In this document: piece after piece, positions 8,691 through 17,883 of the stretch
Numbering within the stretch: the stretch's first letter is position 1
Layout: every line of letters starts with the position of its first letter
Source of the DNA: Thermoanaerobacterium xylanolyticum LX-11
Lineage (GTDB): Bacteria > Bacillota > Thermoanaerobacteria > Thermoanaerobacterales > Thermoanaerobacteraceae
Reading direction: 5' to 3'
DNA: 64,000 bases
Assembly: GCF_000189775.2 (NCBI RefSeq)
Contig: NC_015555.1
Coordinates: 1,995,001 to 2,059,000 of the forward strand
Position numbers and translations under genes: made by a program
Notes under the pieces: model-generated
The model's input: the letters and a program-made list of their open reading frames with translations, nothing else
Told to the model about the DNA's origin: nothing
Databases searched by the model: none

Positions 8691-9985
8691 TACATGTAAA
8701 TCAATTGAGGTCTCTCTACATATTGACCAGATACTAATATATATTTTTTGATTTCATTCAATGCCCAATCCAGCTTGTTTTTATCATTGGCATATACTGT
8801 AGCGATAGGTTGGCCTTTCTTTATGAAGTCGCCTATTTTTCCGCCTAACATTATGCCGACTGATAGATCTATTGCGTCTTCTTTTGTAGATCTTCCAGCA
8901 CCTAATCTCATGGCGATAAGCCCTAAATCTAATGCATATAAATCTTTTATATACAAGTCCTCATCAGCAACCCATGCCTTAACATATTTAGCCTGTGGTA
9001 GCAATGATAAATCATCTACAATCCTTTCATCTCCACCTTGAGCTTTTATAAACTCTCTAAACTTTTCCAGAGCTTTTCCGCTTGCCAAAGCTTCTTCCAT
9101 CATCTTCTTTGCTTCATCGGTATCTTTTGCAACACCAGCAATTGTAAGCATATCAGCGCCTAAAACCATGCACACATCAATAAGATCTTTTGAACCATTT
9201 CCTTTTAAAACATCAATGGCTTCTACTACTTCCAATGAATTGCCAATAGCAAGTCCCAATGGCTCATCCATATTCGTAACATGTGCAACTGTCTTTCTTC
9301 CAACGGAATTGCCTATCTCAACCATGAGATTTGCAAGCTTTTTGGCGCTTTCTATGTCCTTCATAAAGGCACCGCGGCCTACTTTTACATCCAGCACAAT
9401 CCCATCAGCACCGGATGCAATCTTTTTGCTCATTATAGAGCTTGCTATAAGTGGTATCGAATCAACTGTTGCCGTTACATCTCGTAGAGCGTAAAGTTTC
9501 TTATCGGCTGGTGTCAAATTGCTGGACTGCCCTACAACAGCAATGCCATGCTTATTCACATTGTCTATAAACTCTCTTTCACTGAGTTCAACTCTCATGC
9601 CTGGTATCGATTCAAGCTTATCTATCGTACCACCAGTATGACCCAATCCTCTTCCTGACATCTTTGCAACAGGAGCACCACACGCTGCGACGAGAGGCGC
9701 TAAAACTAAAGTAGTAGTATCTGCGACACCACCAGTAGAATGTTTATCAACCTTAATACCTCTTATTTCTGATAGATCAAGCACATCACCAGAATGGGCC
9801 ATAGCCATTGTCATGTGTGCTGTTTCTTCATTTGTCATGCCATTAAAGTATATAGCCATCAAAAGAGCACTCATTTGATAATCAGGTATATAGTCTTTTG
9901 TATATGAAGATATGATAAAATCTATCTCGTCTTTTGTAAAAGTGCCTCCATCTCTCTTTTTCATTATAAGGTCGTACATTCTCAT
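8690..9985 (-). CDS. pdp: Pyrimidine-nucleoside phosphorylase
   Basis: This 431-residue cytoplasmic enzyme splits uridine, thymidine or deoxyuridine with phosphate to a base and (deoxy)ribose-1-phosphate. The family signature SGRGLGHTGGTIDKLESIPG is present near residues 110-130, and KVDKHSTGGVADTT marks the phosphate site. The length matches the thymidine/pyrimidine phosphorylase family. GAGGAGG lies seven bases before the ATG. It is the last gene of the nucleoside operon, 15 bases after deoB, whose product handles the sugar phosphate it releases. Confidence 0.96.
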   Translation of the reverse strand: MRMYDLIMKKRDGGTFTKDEIDFIISSYTKDYIPDYQMSALLMAIYFNGMTNEETAHMTMAMAHSGDVLDLSEIRGIKVDKHSTGGVADTTTLVLAPLVAACGAPVAKMSGRGLGHTGGTIDKLESIPGMRVELSEREFIDNVNKHGIAVVGQSSNLTPADKKLYALRDVTATVDSIPLIASSIMSKKIASGADGIVLDVKVGRGAFMKDIESAKKLANLMVEIGNSVGRKTVAHVTNMDEPLGLAIGNSLEVVEAIDVLKGNGSKDLIDVCMVLGADMLTIAGVAKDTDEAKKMMEEALASGKALEKFREFIKAQGGDERIVDDLSLLPQAKYVKAWVADEDLYIKDLYALDLGLIAMRLGAGRSTKEDAIDLSVGIMLGGKIGDFIKKGQPIATVYANDKNKLDWALNEIKKYILVSGQYVERPQLIYM

Positions 9986-10000
9986 AAAAGATCCTCCTCA

Positions 10001-11170
10001 TCAAAATGGCAATTCACTAAGAAATGACGTTCCATGACCAGTTCCCTCAACATTAAATATTTCTGCAATGGTTGCGGCAATATCAGAAAATGTCTTTCTT
10101 ACGCCTAAATCTTTACCATTTGTAAATCTGCGATTGTATACCAAAAGTGGCACGTACTCTCTCGAATGGTCTGTGCTGGCTGTTGTAGGATCATTACCAT
10201 GATCTGCTGTAATAATGAGCAAATCATCATCCTTAAGCTTTGACATTATTTCAGGAAGTTGGTCATCAAAATATCTAAGTGCATCTGCATATCCTTGAGG
10301 GTTGTTTCTATGTCCATAAAGCATATCGAAATCCACTAAATTTGTGAATATAAGGCCATTTTTAACTTTATCCAAAGCCTTTAAAGTCGCAATTATGCCA
10401 TCTTTATTATTAGTAGAGTGGTCTTTTCCTGTTATGCCACATCCTGCAAATATGTCTTCAATCTTTCCTATAGCAAAAACCTCATGTCCTGCATCTTTTA
10501 ACTTATCCAATATAGTCGGGCTAAATGGTTTTAGGGAAAAGTCCCTTCTGTTTTCCGTTCTCACAAAATTCCCAGCTTCCCCAACAAAAGGCCTCGCAAT
10601 GACCCTACCTACTGCATAATCGCCTTTCAGTATTTCTCTCGCTATCTCACACATCTCATAAAGCTCATTTAAAGGTATCACACCTTCATGGGCAGCGATT
10701 TGGAAAACACTGTCTGCCGATGTGTAAACTATCGGATAACCTGTCTTTACATGCTCTTCTCCCAATTCTTCTATTATCTCAGTCCCCGATGCAGGCTTAT
10801 TTCCTATGACTTTTCTTCCTATTCTTTCTTCAAACTTATTTATCACTTCATCAGGAAATCCATTTGGAAATGTGGGAAAAGCCTTATCTATCCAAAGACC
10901 TGCTATCTCCCAGTGTCCCGTCGTCGTGTCTTTACCTGCCGAATGTTCTTGCATCTTCCCATAGGCACCTACTGCAGACTTATCAGCCTCTACACTTTTT
11001 AGCGGCAATATGTTGCCAAGTCCCAATTTCCCTAAATTAGGGAGCTTTACTCCCGTCACATCGCATACGTGCCCAAGAGTATTTGAACCTACATCGCCAT
11101 ATTTATCCGCATCTGGAGCTTCTCCAGCTCCAACGCTATCTAATACAATAAGTAAAACTCTGTTTACCAT
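10001..11170 (-). CDS. deoB: Phosphopentomutase
   Basis: This 389-residue metalloenzyme of the alkaline phosphatase superfamily converts (deoxy)ribose-1-phosphate to the 5-phosphate. Metal ligands are visible in [13 protein letters not shown] near the start, in TTTGHWE near residue 90, and in [11 protein letters not shown] and [10 protein letters not shown] near the end. The length is typical. The ATG follows GAGGTG. It lies between cdd and pdp, so the operon breaks nucleosides down to sugar phosphates that enter the pentose phosphate pathway. Confidence 0.97.
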   Translation of the reverse strand: MVNRVLLIVLDSVGAGEAPDADKYGDVGSNTLGHVCDVTGVKLPNLGKLGLGNILPLKSVEADKSAVGAYGKMQEHSAGKDTTTGHWEIAGLWIDKAFPTFPNGFPDEVINKFEERIGRKVIGNKPASGTEIIEELGEEHVKTGYPIVYTSADSVFQIAAHEGVIPLNELYEMCEIAREILKGDYAVGRVIARPFVGEAGNFVRTENRRDFSLKPFSPTILDKLKDAGHEVFAIGKIEDIFAGCGITGKDHSTNNKDGIIATLKALDKVKNGLIFTNLVDFDMLYGHRNNPQGYADALRYFDDQLPEIMSKLKDDDLLIITADHGNDPTTASTDHSREYVPLLVYNRRFTNGKDLGVRKTFSDIAATIAEIFNVEGTGHGTSFLSELPF

Positions 11171-11227
11171 TTAATCACCTCTATCAATATACCATTAACA
11201 AATAATGCTAAATAAATACTTCAAATA

Positions 11228-11623
11228 TTATTTTTCATCTTTCATAGAAAATGCATACGGAAGGAGATCTTTTGCTTTTTTTACTACAAAATCCCCTTTC
11301 ATATTTCCCAAAATAACAGTCATGTCTTCCCCACCTAATTCGTACATGACTTGTCTGCATGCACCACAAGGTGATACAGGTCCATCTGTATCCGCTACAA
11401 CTGCAATCGCCTCTATATCTCTATCACCATTTGCATAAGCGCTAAAAAGCGCAGTCCTTTCAGCACAATTAGTAAGTCCATAAGATGAATTTTCAATATT
11501 GCACCCTTTGTAGATTTTCCCATTGTTTGTTATGACGCAGGCTCCAACTTTAAATTTAGAATACGGTGCATAGGCACTTTCTCTCGCCTCTTTCGCAACC
11601 TCCAACAGCTTTTCGTAATCCAT
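11228..11623 (-). CDS. cdd: Cytidine deaminase
   Basis: This 131-residue zinc enzyme deaminates cytidine and deoxycytidine to uridine forms. The zinc and catalytic motifs are NCAERTALF (Cys and Glu) and PCGACRQVM (two Cys); the N-terminal SAYAPYSKFKVGA is also typical. I chose the third of three adjacent ATG codons (11623) because GGAGG lies seven bases before it; the long upstream reading overlaps the regulator gene and is not real. The product feeds uridine to the pyrimidine phosphorylase encoded two genes downstream. Confidence 0.96.
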   Translation of the reverse strand: MDYEKLLEVAKEARESAYAPYSKFKVGACVITNNGKIYKGCNIENSSYGLTNCAERTALFSAYANGDRDIEAIAVVADTDGPVSPCGACRQVMYELGGEDMTVILGNMKGDFVVKKAKDLLPYAFSMKDEK

Positions 11624-11636
11624 CATCATACCTCCC

Positions 11637-12359
11637 TCAGTCCCGTTTCCTAATGATGTAAAAATCAAACTTATCTGCATTAAAATAATTTGATGAAAAA
11701 AGAATCGGCCTATTGTTTTCATCGTAGTGTATTTGCTCTAAAAGCAAAACCGAACCATTTTTCCCTATGTTAAGCTTTTTCTCCAATATTACATCATTCT
11801 TCACAACTTTAATGCTTGATACAGCGTATGTTATTTTTATGCTGTACTCTTTTTCCAAAAAAGTAAACATAGATTCCTCAAAGCCGCTAAAACTGTCTCC
11901 TACAATTTTATACGGCAATCTATCAACACAGTAGACAACAGGGATGCCATCTGCAGTCCTTACCCTTTCAACTTTATAAATTTCTTCACCAAGATTTAGC
12001 TTTAATTTTTCTGCCTCACTTTCTAAAGCAGGCAATCTATAGAAAGTAAAATCCTTCGTGCCAGGCTTCATCCCCTGGCGCTTAATAAGGGACGTAACGC
12101 TAAAAAGCTCCTCAAGCCCACTTCTTATTATCGGCTTTTTCCGGACAAATGTCCCAACGCCTTGCTGCTTCGTAATAAGGCCTTCATCTTCCATTATTCT
12201 CATAGCTTCCCTGAGTGTAGCCCTGCTTATGCCAAATTCTTTTGATAGAGAAGCTTCAGAAGGAAGTTTCATACCTTCCTTCCATACGCCAGTCTTGATA
12301 AGCTCCTCCATCTTATTCAATGCCAATTCATAAAGTGGCTTTTTATCAGGAACTAACAT
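11637..12359 (-). CDS. GntR-family regulator, HutC/UTRA subfamily
   Basis: This 240-residue repressor-type protein has an N-terminal winged helix (LPSEASLSKEFGISRATLREA, about 35-57 region) and a C-terminal UTRA ligand domain. I start at 12359, where GAGG lies six bases before ATG; an ATG at 12371 overlaps the permease stop but lacks a clear ribosome site. It sits inside the nucleoside transport/catabolism operon, between a permease gene and cdd, and probably regulates it in response to a nucleoside or sugar phosphate. A palindrome at 17042-17063 over the operon promoter is its most likely operator, which is an inference. Confidence 0.9.
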   Translation of the reverse strand: MLVPDKKPLYELALNKMEELIKTGVWKEGMKLPSEASLSKEFGISRATLREAMRIMEDEGLITKQQGVGTFVRKKPIIRSGLEELFSVTSLIKRQGMKPGTKDFTFYRLPALESEAEKLKLNLGEEIYKVERVRTADGIPVVYCVDRLPYKIVGDSFSGFEESMFTFLEKEYSIKITYAVSSIKVVKNDVILEKKLNIGKNGSVLLLEQIHYDENNRPILFSSNYFNADKFDFYIIRKRD

Positions 12360-12367
12360 ATTAATCC

Positions 12368-13291
12368 TCATTTCTTAGGAGTATATGGGACACCATCTGC
12401 TGCAGGTGATACGCTCTTGCCACCAACACCTACGAGAGCCAAAACTGTGAGAATATATGGAAGCATCATGATTATATTTTTAGACAAGGCACTGTTTTGA
12501 AGCTGCATGCTTAAAGCAGTAGCAAAGCCAAAAAGCAAAGCCGCACCAAAAGAACCAAAAGGCGTCCATTTGCCGAATATCATAGCCGCCAAAGCGATGT
12601 AACCTCTTCCGCTGGACATATCTGTGCTGAAGCTGTTTAAAAGACCTATTGACAGATATGCACCTCCTATTGCTGAAAACAGTCCACTTAGAGTAACTCC
12701 TAAATATCTTAACTTTATGACATTGATTCCTGCAGTCTCGGCTGCTTCCGGATTTTCTCCGACCGCTCTTATCCTTAAACCGAGGTTGGTGTGAAACAAG
12801 AAATAATCTGAAGCAAATATCAATATTATCATTAAATATACTATTACGCTGTTACCGCTTAATATCTGTCCTACAAATGGTATATTCTTAATAACAGGAA
12901 TGTTTATATTTGGAAGCATAGGCGTATCTGTAGGCGTACCGCTGAAACCGAAAATTGTATTCAAAAGGTATGCTGTAAATCCAGATGCAAATATGTTTAT
13001 TGCCATACCGAGAATAACCTGATCAGCAGTAAGCGTTACAGCAGCCCAGGCAAAAATCACAGCAACTATCATGCCAACTATTACAGCACCTAATAAACCA
13101 AGCCATGCACTGCCTGTAAGATGTGCAAATAGTACCGCAAAAAAAGCCGCAATAAGCATTATACCTTCCATGGCAATATTTACGACACCAGATCTCTCAG
13201 AAAAAGTTCCTCCAAGGGCTGGCAATGCCAATGGTGTTGCCATGGCAAGGGTTGCCGACCACAACTGAGGATTTAATAAAATCTCTTTCAT
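12368..13291 (-). CDS. Nucleoside ABC transporter permease (NupQ/BmpA-system type)
   Basis: This 307-residue membrane protein belongs to the branched-chain/ribose permease superfamily (BPD_transp_2). The conserved loop LGLRIRAVGENPEAAETAGINV that contacts the ATPase is present around residues 155-180, and TFSERSGVVNIAMEGIML marks the first half. It overlaps the upstream permease gene by four bases (ATGA), so the two are translationally coupled. With the other permease, the ATPase and the BMP lipoprotein it forms a nucleoside importer like Bacillus subtilis NupNOPQ. Confidence 0.92.
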   Translation of the reverse strand: MKEILLNPQLWSATLAMATPLALPALGGTFSERSGVVNIAMEGIMLIAAFFAVLFAHLTGSAWLGLLGAVIVGMIVAVIFAWAAVTLTADQVILGMAINIFASGFTAYLLNTIFGFSGTPTDTPMLPNINIPVIKNIPFVGQILSGNSVIVYLMIILIFASDYFLFHTNLGLRIRAVGENPEAAETAGINVIKLRYLGVTLSGLFSAIGGAYLSIGLLNSFSTDMSSGRGYIALAAMIFGKWTPFGSFGAALLFGFATALSMQLQNSALSKNIIMMLPYILTVLALVGVGGKSVSPAADGVPYTPKK

Positions 13292-14343
13292 GATGCTAAC
13301 TCCTCCTTTTTCTGCTTCTTAAACATGGTTTTAAACAATTCAATAATCTTGTCTGCAGCAACGAAGAATATGATAAGCCCTGTTATGACATCTGTTAACT
13401 GGCCAGGCACTTGTGCATTAAGCTGCATGTATTGGGACCCTGTTCCAAGTGCAGCAAACAAAAGGGCTGAAAACACAACACCAATAGGGTTGTTTTTTGC
13501 CAACAGAGCAACAACTATTGCCGTATATCCGTATCCTGACGTAAAACTGTCGTATAACCTATGCTGAACACCTAAAATCTGAACTGCTCCTGCAAGACCT
13601 GCAAATATACCGCTTAAACTTAACGACAAGACGATATTAAATGGAACATTCATACCAGCATATTTTGATGCTCTTTGGTTAAATCCAACAGCTCTCATTT
13701 CGTATCCCCAAACAGTCTTGTACATAAGCCAATAGACGAAAAGTGCAGCAACCAAAGCTATAACTATGCCATAAGACAATTGCGTGTTTGGAACGATGGT
13801 AGGTATCACAGCAGAATTTCTGATAAGCGGTGATTGAGGCACAGAACCTTTTTCCATCATTGGACCAAACTCCAATAGGTAATGGCTAAAATAAATTGCT
13901 ACATAGCTCATCATCATGGTTGTAATGACCTCATGTGCACCAGTATATGCTTTAGCAAATCCAGGAATTATTCCTCCCCACAATCCTCCAGCGATCATCG
14001 CAGCAATAAGTGCAAGAGGTATATGGATATACCATGGAAGACCTTTAAATGAATAGCCTATCCATGTACCTACAATAGCGCCAATCCAATACTGTCCCTC
14101 AGCACCTATATTGAAAAGTCCTGCATTAAATGCTATCGCAACCCCAAGACCTGTTATTATAAGCGGAACAGCATTTGCCAGTGTATTTGCTATATTAGGT
14201 AATGTTCCAAACGCACCTATAAATAGTGATGTGTACGCAGCTACTGGGTTAAAACCTGTAGCCAACATTATTATAGAACCAATAATGATTGCAATTACAA
14301 CTGCTAATATTGGCATATAAATACTTTTTAACACTTTACTCAT
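13288..14343 (-). CDS. Nucleoside ABC transporter permease (NupP type)
   Basis: This 351-residue partner permease has multiple membrane segments and the ATPase-contact loop VWGYEMRAVGFNQRASKYAGM around residue 220. FNIGAEGQYWIGAI is a family signature. I chose the ATG at 14343 because GAGG is seven bases ahead; a GTG at 14349 overlaps the ribosome site. The ATPase stop is three bases upstream, so translation is probably coupled. Confidence 0.92.
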   Translation of the reverse strand: MSKVLKSIYMPILAVVIAIIIGSIIMLATGFNPVAAYTSLFIGAFGTLPNIANTLANAVPLIITGLGVAIAFNAGLFNIGAEGQYWIGAIVGTWIGYSFKGLPWYIHIPLALIAAMIAGGLWGGIIPGFAKAYTGAHEVITTMMMSYVAIYFSHYLLEFGPMMEKGSVPQSPLIRNSAVIPTIVPNTQLSYGIVIALVAALFVYWLMYKTVWGYEMRAVGFNQRASKYAGMNVPFNIVLSLSLSGIFAGLAGAVQILGVQHRLYDSFTSGYGYTAIVVALLAKNNPIGVVFSALLFAALGTGSQYMQLNAQVPGQLTDVITGLIIFFVAADKIIELFKTMFKKQKKEELAS

Positions 14344-14345
14344 GA

Positions 14346-15872
14346 TCACACCTCAACTTCCTTTGCGTCAATTTGCGAACCTGCCATAAGCAGCCCAATT
14401 TTTTCCCTTGTAGCAGATTTACCATCCAATACATCCATTATTACACCATTATGAATTACTCCGATTCTGTCAGACAACGACATTATCTCCTCTAATTCTA
14501 ATGAAACAAGAAGTATCGCTGAACCTCCATCTCTAAGTTCTAAAAGCTTTTTATGAATGTACTCAATAGCACCGACATCCATTCCTCTTGTAGGCTGAAC
14601 AGCTATCAAAAGCTTTGGATTAGAACCTACTTCTCTTGCAAGAATTATCTTCTGCTGGTTGCCACCTGAAAGATTGCCTGCTAAAAGAGTATAATCAGTA
14701 GGCCTTATGTCGTATTCTTCAACCTTCTTCGATGCGTTTTCAAATACCTTCTTGTACTGTATTACGCCATTTTTCGAATAACGGCTATCTTTGTATTCTT
14801 TTAATATTAAATTGTCTGCAACGCTAAACTTCATGATAAGCCCTTCCTGCTGTCTGTCTTGAGGAATGTAAGATATGCCAAGCTTGTACCTCTCCCTCGT
14901 AGGCAGTCTTTCAATATTACTATTTTGGTATTTAATGACACCTGATTTAATCTGCCTAAGACCCATCAAAGCTTCAATAAGCTCTGTCTGCCCATTTCCA
15001 TCAATACCTGCCAGTCCAAATATCTCTCCACTTCTTATTTCAAAGCTTACGTTTTTCACTTTTTCAATGTTTTGCTCATCTACAACAGTCAAATCCTTGA
15101 CTGAAAGCACCACATCGCCAGGTTTGTACTCTGACTTCTCTACTCTTAAGACAACTTCCCTTCCTACCATCAAATTAGCCAATTCTTGCTCATTTGTATC
15201 TTTAGTGTTCAGAGTACCTACCGTCTTACCTCTTCTCATTACTGTAACTTTATCAGAAATCTCTTTAACCTCATCAAGCTTGTGGCTGATGAATATGATA
15301 GAAATGCCTTGCTCTTTTAATCTCCTCATTATTTCAAACAGTTCTTCCGTCTCCTGTGGAGTAAGCATAGCTGTAGGCTCATCTAAAATGAGAAGCTTAG
15401 CATGTCTGTAAAACGCCTTTAGAATTTCTACCCTTTGCTGAAGTCCAACAGATAAATCTTTCACCTTTGCATCTGGATCTATTTCAAGATGGTAATTTTT
15501 TGATATCTCTCGAATCAATTCATTGGCTTTTTTCTTGTTGTAAGGAATGCCACCAGGTTCAGCACCAAGAACTATATTTTCTGCAACCGTCAAAACCGGT
15601 ATCAACATGAAATGCTGGTGAACCATCCCGATACCTTTTTCTATGGCTTCATGAGGGCCGCTTAGATTTAAAGTTTCGCCGCTTAGCTTTAATTCTCCAG
15701 AGTCAGGTTTATATAATCCATAAATAATATTCATCAAAGTAGATTTACCTGCACCATTTTCACCTAAGATGGCGTGTATTTCTCCTTCTTCTACTGTGAG
15801 ATTAACACCATCATTTGCCCTAACCTTAGGAAATATTTTTGTAATATTTTTAACCTCTAATAATGCACTCAT
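14346..15872 (-). CDS. Nucleoside ABC transporter ATPase (two NBDs)
   Basis: This 508-residue protein has two ABC domains. The first has Walker A GENGAGKST near residue 37, signature LSVGLQQRVEI and Walker B LLILDEPTAML. The second has GIDGNGQTE in place of a normal Walker A and LSGGNQQKIIL; degeneracy in the second site is common in the ribose/BMP subfamily. AGGAGG lies seven bases before the ATG at 15872, preferred to the ATG two codons earlier. An internal terminator-like hairpin separates this gene from the lipoprotein gene upstream. Confidence 0.94.
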   Translation of the reverse strand: MSALLEVKNITKIFPKVRANDGVNLTVEEGEIHAILGENGAGKSTLMNIIYGLYKPDSGELKLSGETLNLSGPHEAIEKGIGMVHQHFMLIPVLTVAENIVLGAEPGGIPYNKKKANELIREISKNYHLEIDPDAKVKDLSVGLQQRVEILKAFYRHAKLLILDEPTAMLTPQETEELFEIMRRLKEQGISIIFISHKLDEVKEISDKVTVMRRGKTVGTLNTKDTNEQELANLMVGREVVLRVEKSEYKPGDVVLSVKDLTVVDEQNIEKVKNVSFEIRSGEIFGLAGIDGNGQTELIEALMGLRQIKSGVIKYQNSNIERLPTRERYKLGISYIPQDRQQEGLIMKFSVADNLILKEYKDSRYSKNGVIQYKKVFENASKKVEEYDIRPTDYTLLAGNLSGGNQQKIILAREVGSNPKLLIAVQPTRGMDVGAIEYIHKKLLELRDGGSAILLVSLELEEIMSLSDRIGVIHNGVIMDVLDGKSATREKIGLLMAGSQIDAKEVEV

Positions 15873-15885
15873 TGACATACCTCCT

Positions 15886-15915
15886 AAAAAGGGGCTGAAC
15901 TCCGTCAGCCCCTAA
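15886..15915 (-). terminator. Internal attenuating terminator between lipoprotein and ATPase genes
   Basis: AGGGGCTGA and TCAGCCCC enclose a short loop and are followed by TTTTT on the minus strand. The Shine-Dalgarno of the ATPase gene starts immediately after the T-run. Such partial stops usually give more binding protein than transporter. Confidence 0.85.
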
Positions 15916-15923
15916 GTTAGCCA

Positions 15924-16982
15924 TTATTTCTGTACTTGATCTGAAACTTTTATCGTACCGTCTTTTATCTTATTAGCATATTCATTAACTTTATCAATTA
16001 TAGATTGTGGAACATCTTTTATCGGCTTAGCATAGCCAACTCCATCATTTGCCAAGTCGAAGTACACGAGACCACTCTTGAAGTTGTTATTAAGAGCATT
16101 CTTTATAGTCTCAAATGTCGCAACATCAACTTTTTTAAGTGCTGATGTCATAACTGTATCAGGAGCCATATAATTTTGGTCTGCGTCAACACCTATTGCA
16201 TATACATTCTTTTCTTTAGCAGCATTTATTACACCATCACCAGTTTGTCCTGCAACATGGAATACTATATCTGCTCCTTGGCTTATTTGTGTCAAAGCCA
16301 TTTGCTTTCCTGATGCCGGATCATTGAAGTTTCCTGTGTAGCTTACAAGTACCTTTGTATCAGGATTTACAGCTTTTACGCCTTGTTGGAAACCTGCAAT
16401 GTAGCTGTCAACAGGTGGAATCTGCATTCCTCCTACAACACCAACAACGTTTTGATCATTAATCTTTGGATTATTCTTTTCTTTTTCCATCAAACCCGCC
16501 ATTACACCTACTAAGTATCCGCACTGCTCCGTCTTAAATGTGGCAGATGCGACATTCGGCCTATCAGTAATGTCTGAGTCGATGATTAAGAACTTCGTAT
16601 CAGGAAATTCTTTTGATACTTGTTCAACTGCATCTTTCATAAGGAAGCCTACAGCTATTACTAAGTTGTACTTTTGCTGAGCAAATTGTGTAAGGTTTGT
16701 AATGTAGTCTGTCTGTTGCTTAGATTGAATAAAGTTAGCTGTAACACCAAGCTCACTTTTAGCTTTTTCAAGACCTTGATATGCCAACTGGTTGAAGCTG
16801 TGGTCATTTATACCGCCAACGTCTGTTACAAGACCTACTTTAAAGTCTTTGTTCTTCGCATTTTGAGTCGTATTGTTTGACTGAGATGATTGCTGTTTTG
16901 TCGCTGAAGAACATCCTGATAAAAGTGATAACGTCAAAACAAATGCCAGCATTAATGAAAGAACTGCACGTAATTTTTTCAT
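15924..16982 (-). CDS. BMP-family nucleoside-binding lipoprotein
   Basis: This 352-residue lipoprotein captures the substrate outside the cell for the ABC importer. The signal peptide ends in the lipobox LLSGC with Cys24 as lipid site; a Ser/Thr/Asn/Gln-rich linker follows, then the PBP1-like BMP domain starting at KVGLVTDVGGINDHSFNQ. It is the first gene of the operon and has GGAGG ahead of the ATG. Its family (Med/PnrA/BmpA) binds purine or pyrimidine nucleosides; the downstream cdd, deoB and pdp genes argue for pyrimidine nucleosides. Confidence 0.94.
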   Translation of the reverse strand: MKKLRAVLSLMLAFVLTLSLLSGCSSATKQQSSQSNNTTQNAKNKDFKVGLVTDVGGINDHSFNQLAYQGLEKAKSELGVTANFIQSKQQTDYITNLTQFAQQKYNLVIAVGFLMKDAVEQVSKEFPDTKFLIIDSDITDRPNVASATFKTEQCGYLVGVMAGLMEKEKNNPKINDQNVVGVVGGMQIPPVDSYIAGFQQGVKAVNPDTKVLVSYTGNFNDPASGKQMALTQISQGADIVFHVAGQTGDGVINAAKEKNVYAIGVDADQNYMAPDTVMTSALKKVDVATFETIKNALNNNFKSGLVYFDLANDGVGYAKPIKDVPQSIIDKVNEYANKIKDGTIKVSDQVQK

Positions 16983-17041
16983 TACTTCATCCTCCTATTT
17001 TTGATATCGTTTTTCTAATATTTAGCTTTTCAATCTACGTC

Positions 17042-17091
17042 TGTTGTCTGACATCTAACAACATTATAATTCTAAAACCTTTCATGCACAA
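17042..17091 (-). promoter_or_regulatory. Promoter and candidate operator of the nucleoside operon
   Basis: On the minus strand TTGTGC (17086-17091), 17 bases and TATAAT (17063-17068) form a promoter. Immediately after the -10, over the expected start, lies a 22-base imperfect palindrome (17042-17063) of the form TGTTGT-N10-ACAACA with further matching bases inside. Its position fits repression by the GntR protein encoded in the operon. Confidence 0.7.
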
Positions 17092-17188
17092 CATTATTTC
17101 TAAGCTTGTATTACAAAATTATCTCACTTTTTCTCAATCTTTCTCACTTTTTCTTGTCTTTTGACACTTTTACACTTAAAGTTATCCA

Positions 17189-17824
17189 TCACAAATTTTT
17201 AATGGAAATACTCAGTATTTCGTCCTTTACAGGTTCATACCTTTTTATCAAGTTCTCACATTCTTCAATGGCACTGTCTGCCAGTGATTTGTCTTTTAAA
17301 AATTTAGCGTTTACTCTGACATTTATAGCAGCACTTTGAAGCCCTGCAAATAGAAGTAATGCACCAACTGCCGCATCTGATATTGCATTCGGATTGCCAT
17401 ACTGAGCAATAAGCAAAGTAGGTGCAAACCCTTCGCTTAAAAGCCTCGCTAATTTAAGTGGGACATTTATAGCTTTTAAATAAGCTTCATCCAATTTTTG
17501 ACTTCTTAAAGCCTTTTCTTCATCATTATTTTTAGGCATTTTGATTGCTTTTATAACATCATCGTACGCATTTTTGTCCTCATCTACTAAAGGCATTAAC
17601 TCTGATATAAGCCTTTCGCATATTTTAAGCCCGCTTTCAATCTCGTCTTTTATATCGCTGTCGTACTCTTCATAGAACTTCCTACCGATTGTGAGATTGT
17701 AAACCATTGATGACAAAGCCACACCTAAACTTGCCACTAAAGCAGATACACTTCCACCACCAGGCGCAGGCTTTGAAGATGATACATCTTTTACATATTC
17801 TTCTAAAGTTTCGTTTACCAACAT
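17189..17824 (-). CDS. Formiminotetrahydrofolate cyclodeaminase family protein
   Basis: This 211-residue protein belongs to the FTCD_C family, which turns 5-formimino-THF into 5,10-methenyl-THF and ammonia. SSKPAPGGGSVSALVASLG near residues 15-33 is the family signature, and the rest is helical. It lies about 60 bases after ftcD, so transferase and cyclodeaminase are separate proteins here rather than the fused mammalian form. AAAGGAGG precedes the ATG. No histidine degradation genes are in view. A short palindrome GAAATACT-GAGTATTTC sits near the 3' end (about 17207-17223). Confidence 0.9.
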   Translation of the reverse strand: MLVNETLEEYVKDVSSSKPAPGGGSVSALVASLGVALSSMVYNLTIGRKFYEEYDSDIKDEIESGLKICERLISELMPLVDEDKNAYDDVIKAIKMPKNNDEEKALRSQKLDEAYLKAINVPLKLARLLSEGFAPTLLIAQYGNPNAISDAAVGALLLFAGLQSAAINVRVNAKFLKDKSLADSAIEECENLIKRYEPVKDEILSISIKNL

Positions 17825-17883
17825 AAGTATGCCTCCTTTGTCCTTTTTTCTTAATTATACCTTACTTTCCTCATCTTGAATAC

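Noticed and set aside
17123-17160. Tandem pyrimidine repeat (TCTCACTTTTTCT type) ahead of the nucleoside operon
   Set aside because: Two loose copies in an AT-rich stretch upstream of the promoter. No clear function; too short to call a repeat element.
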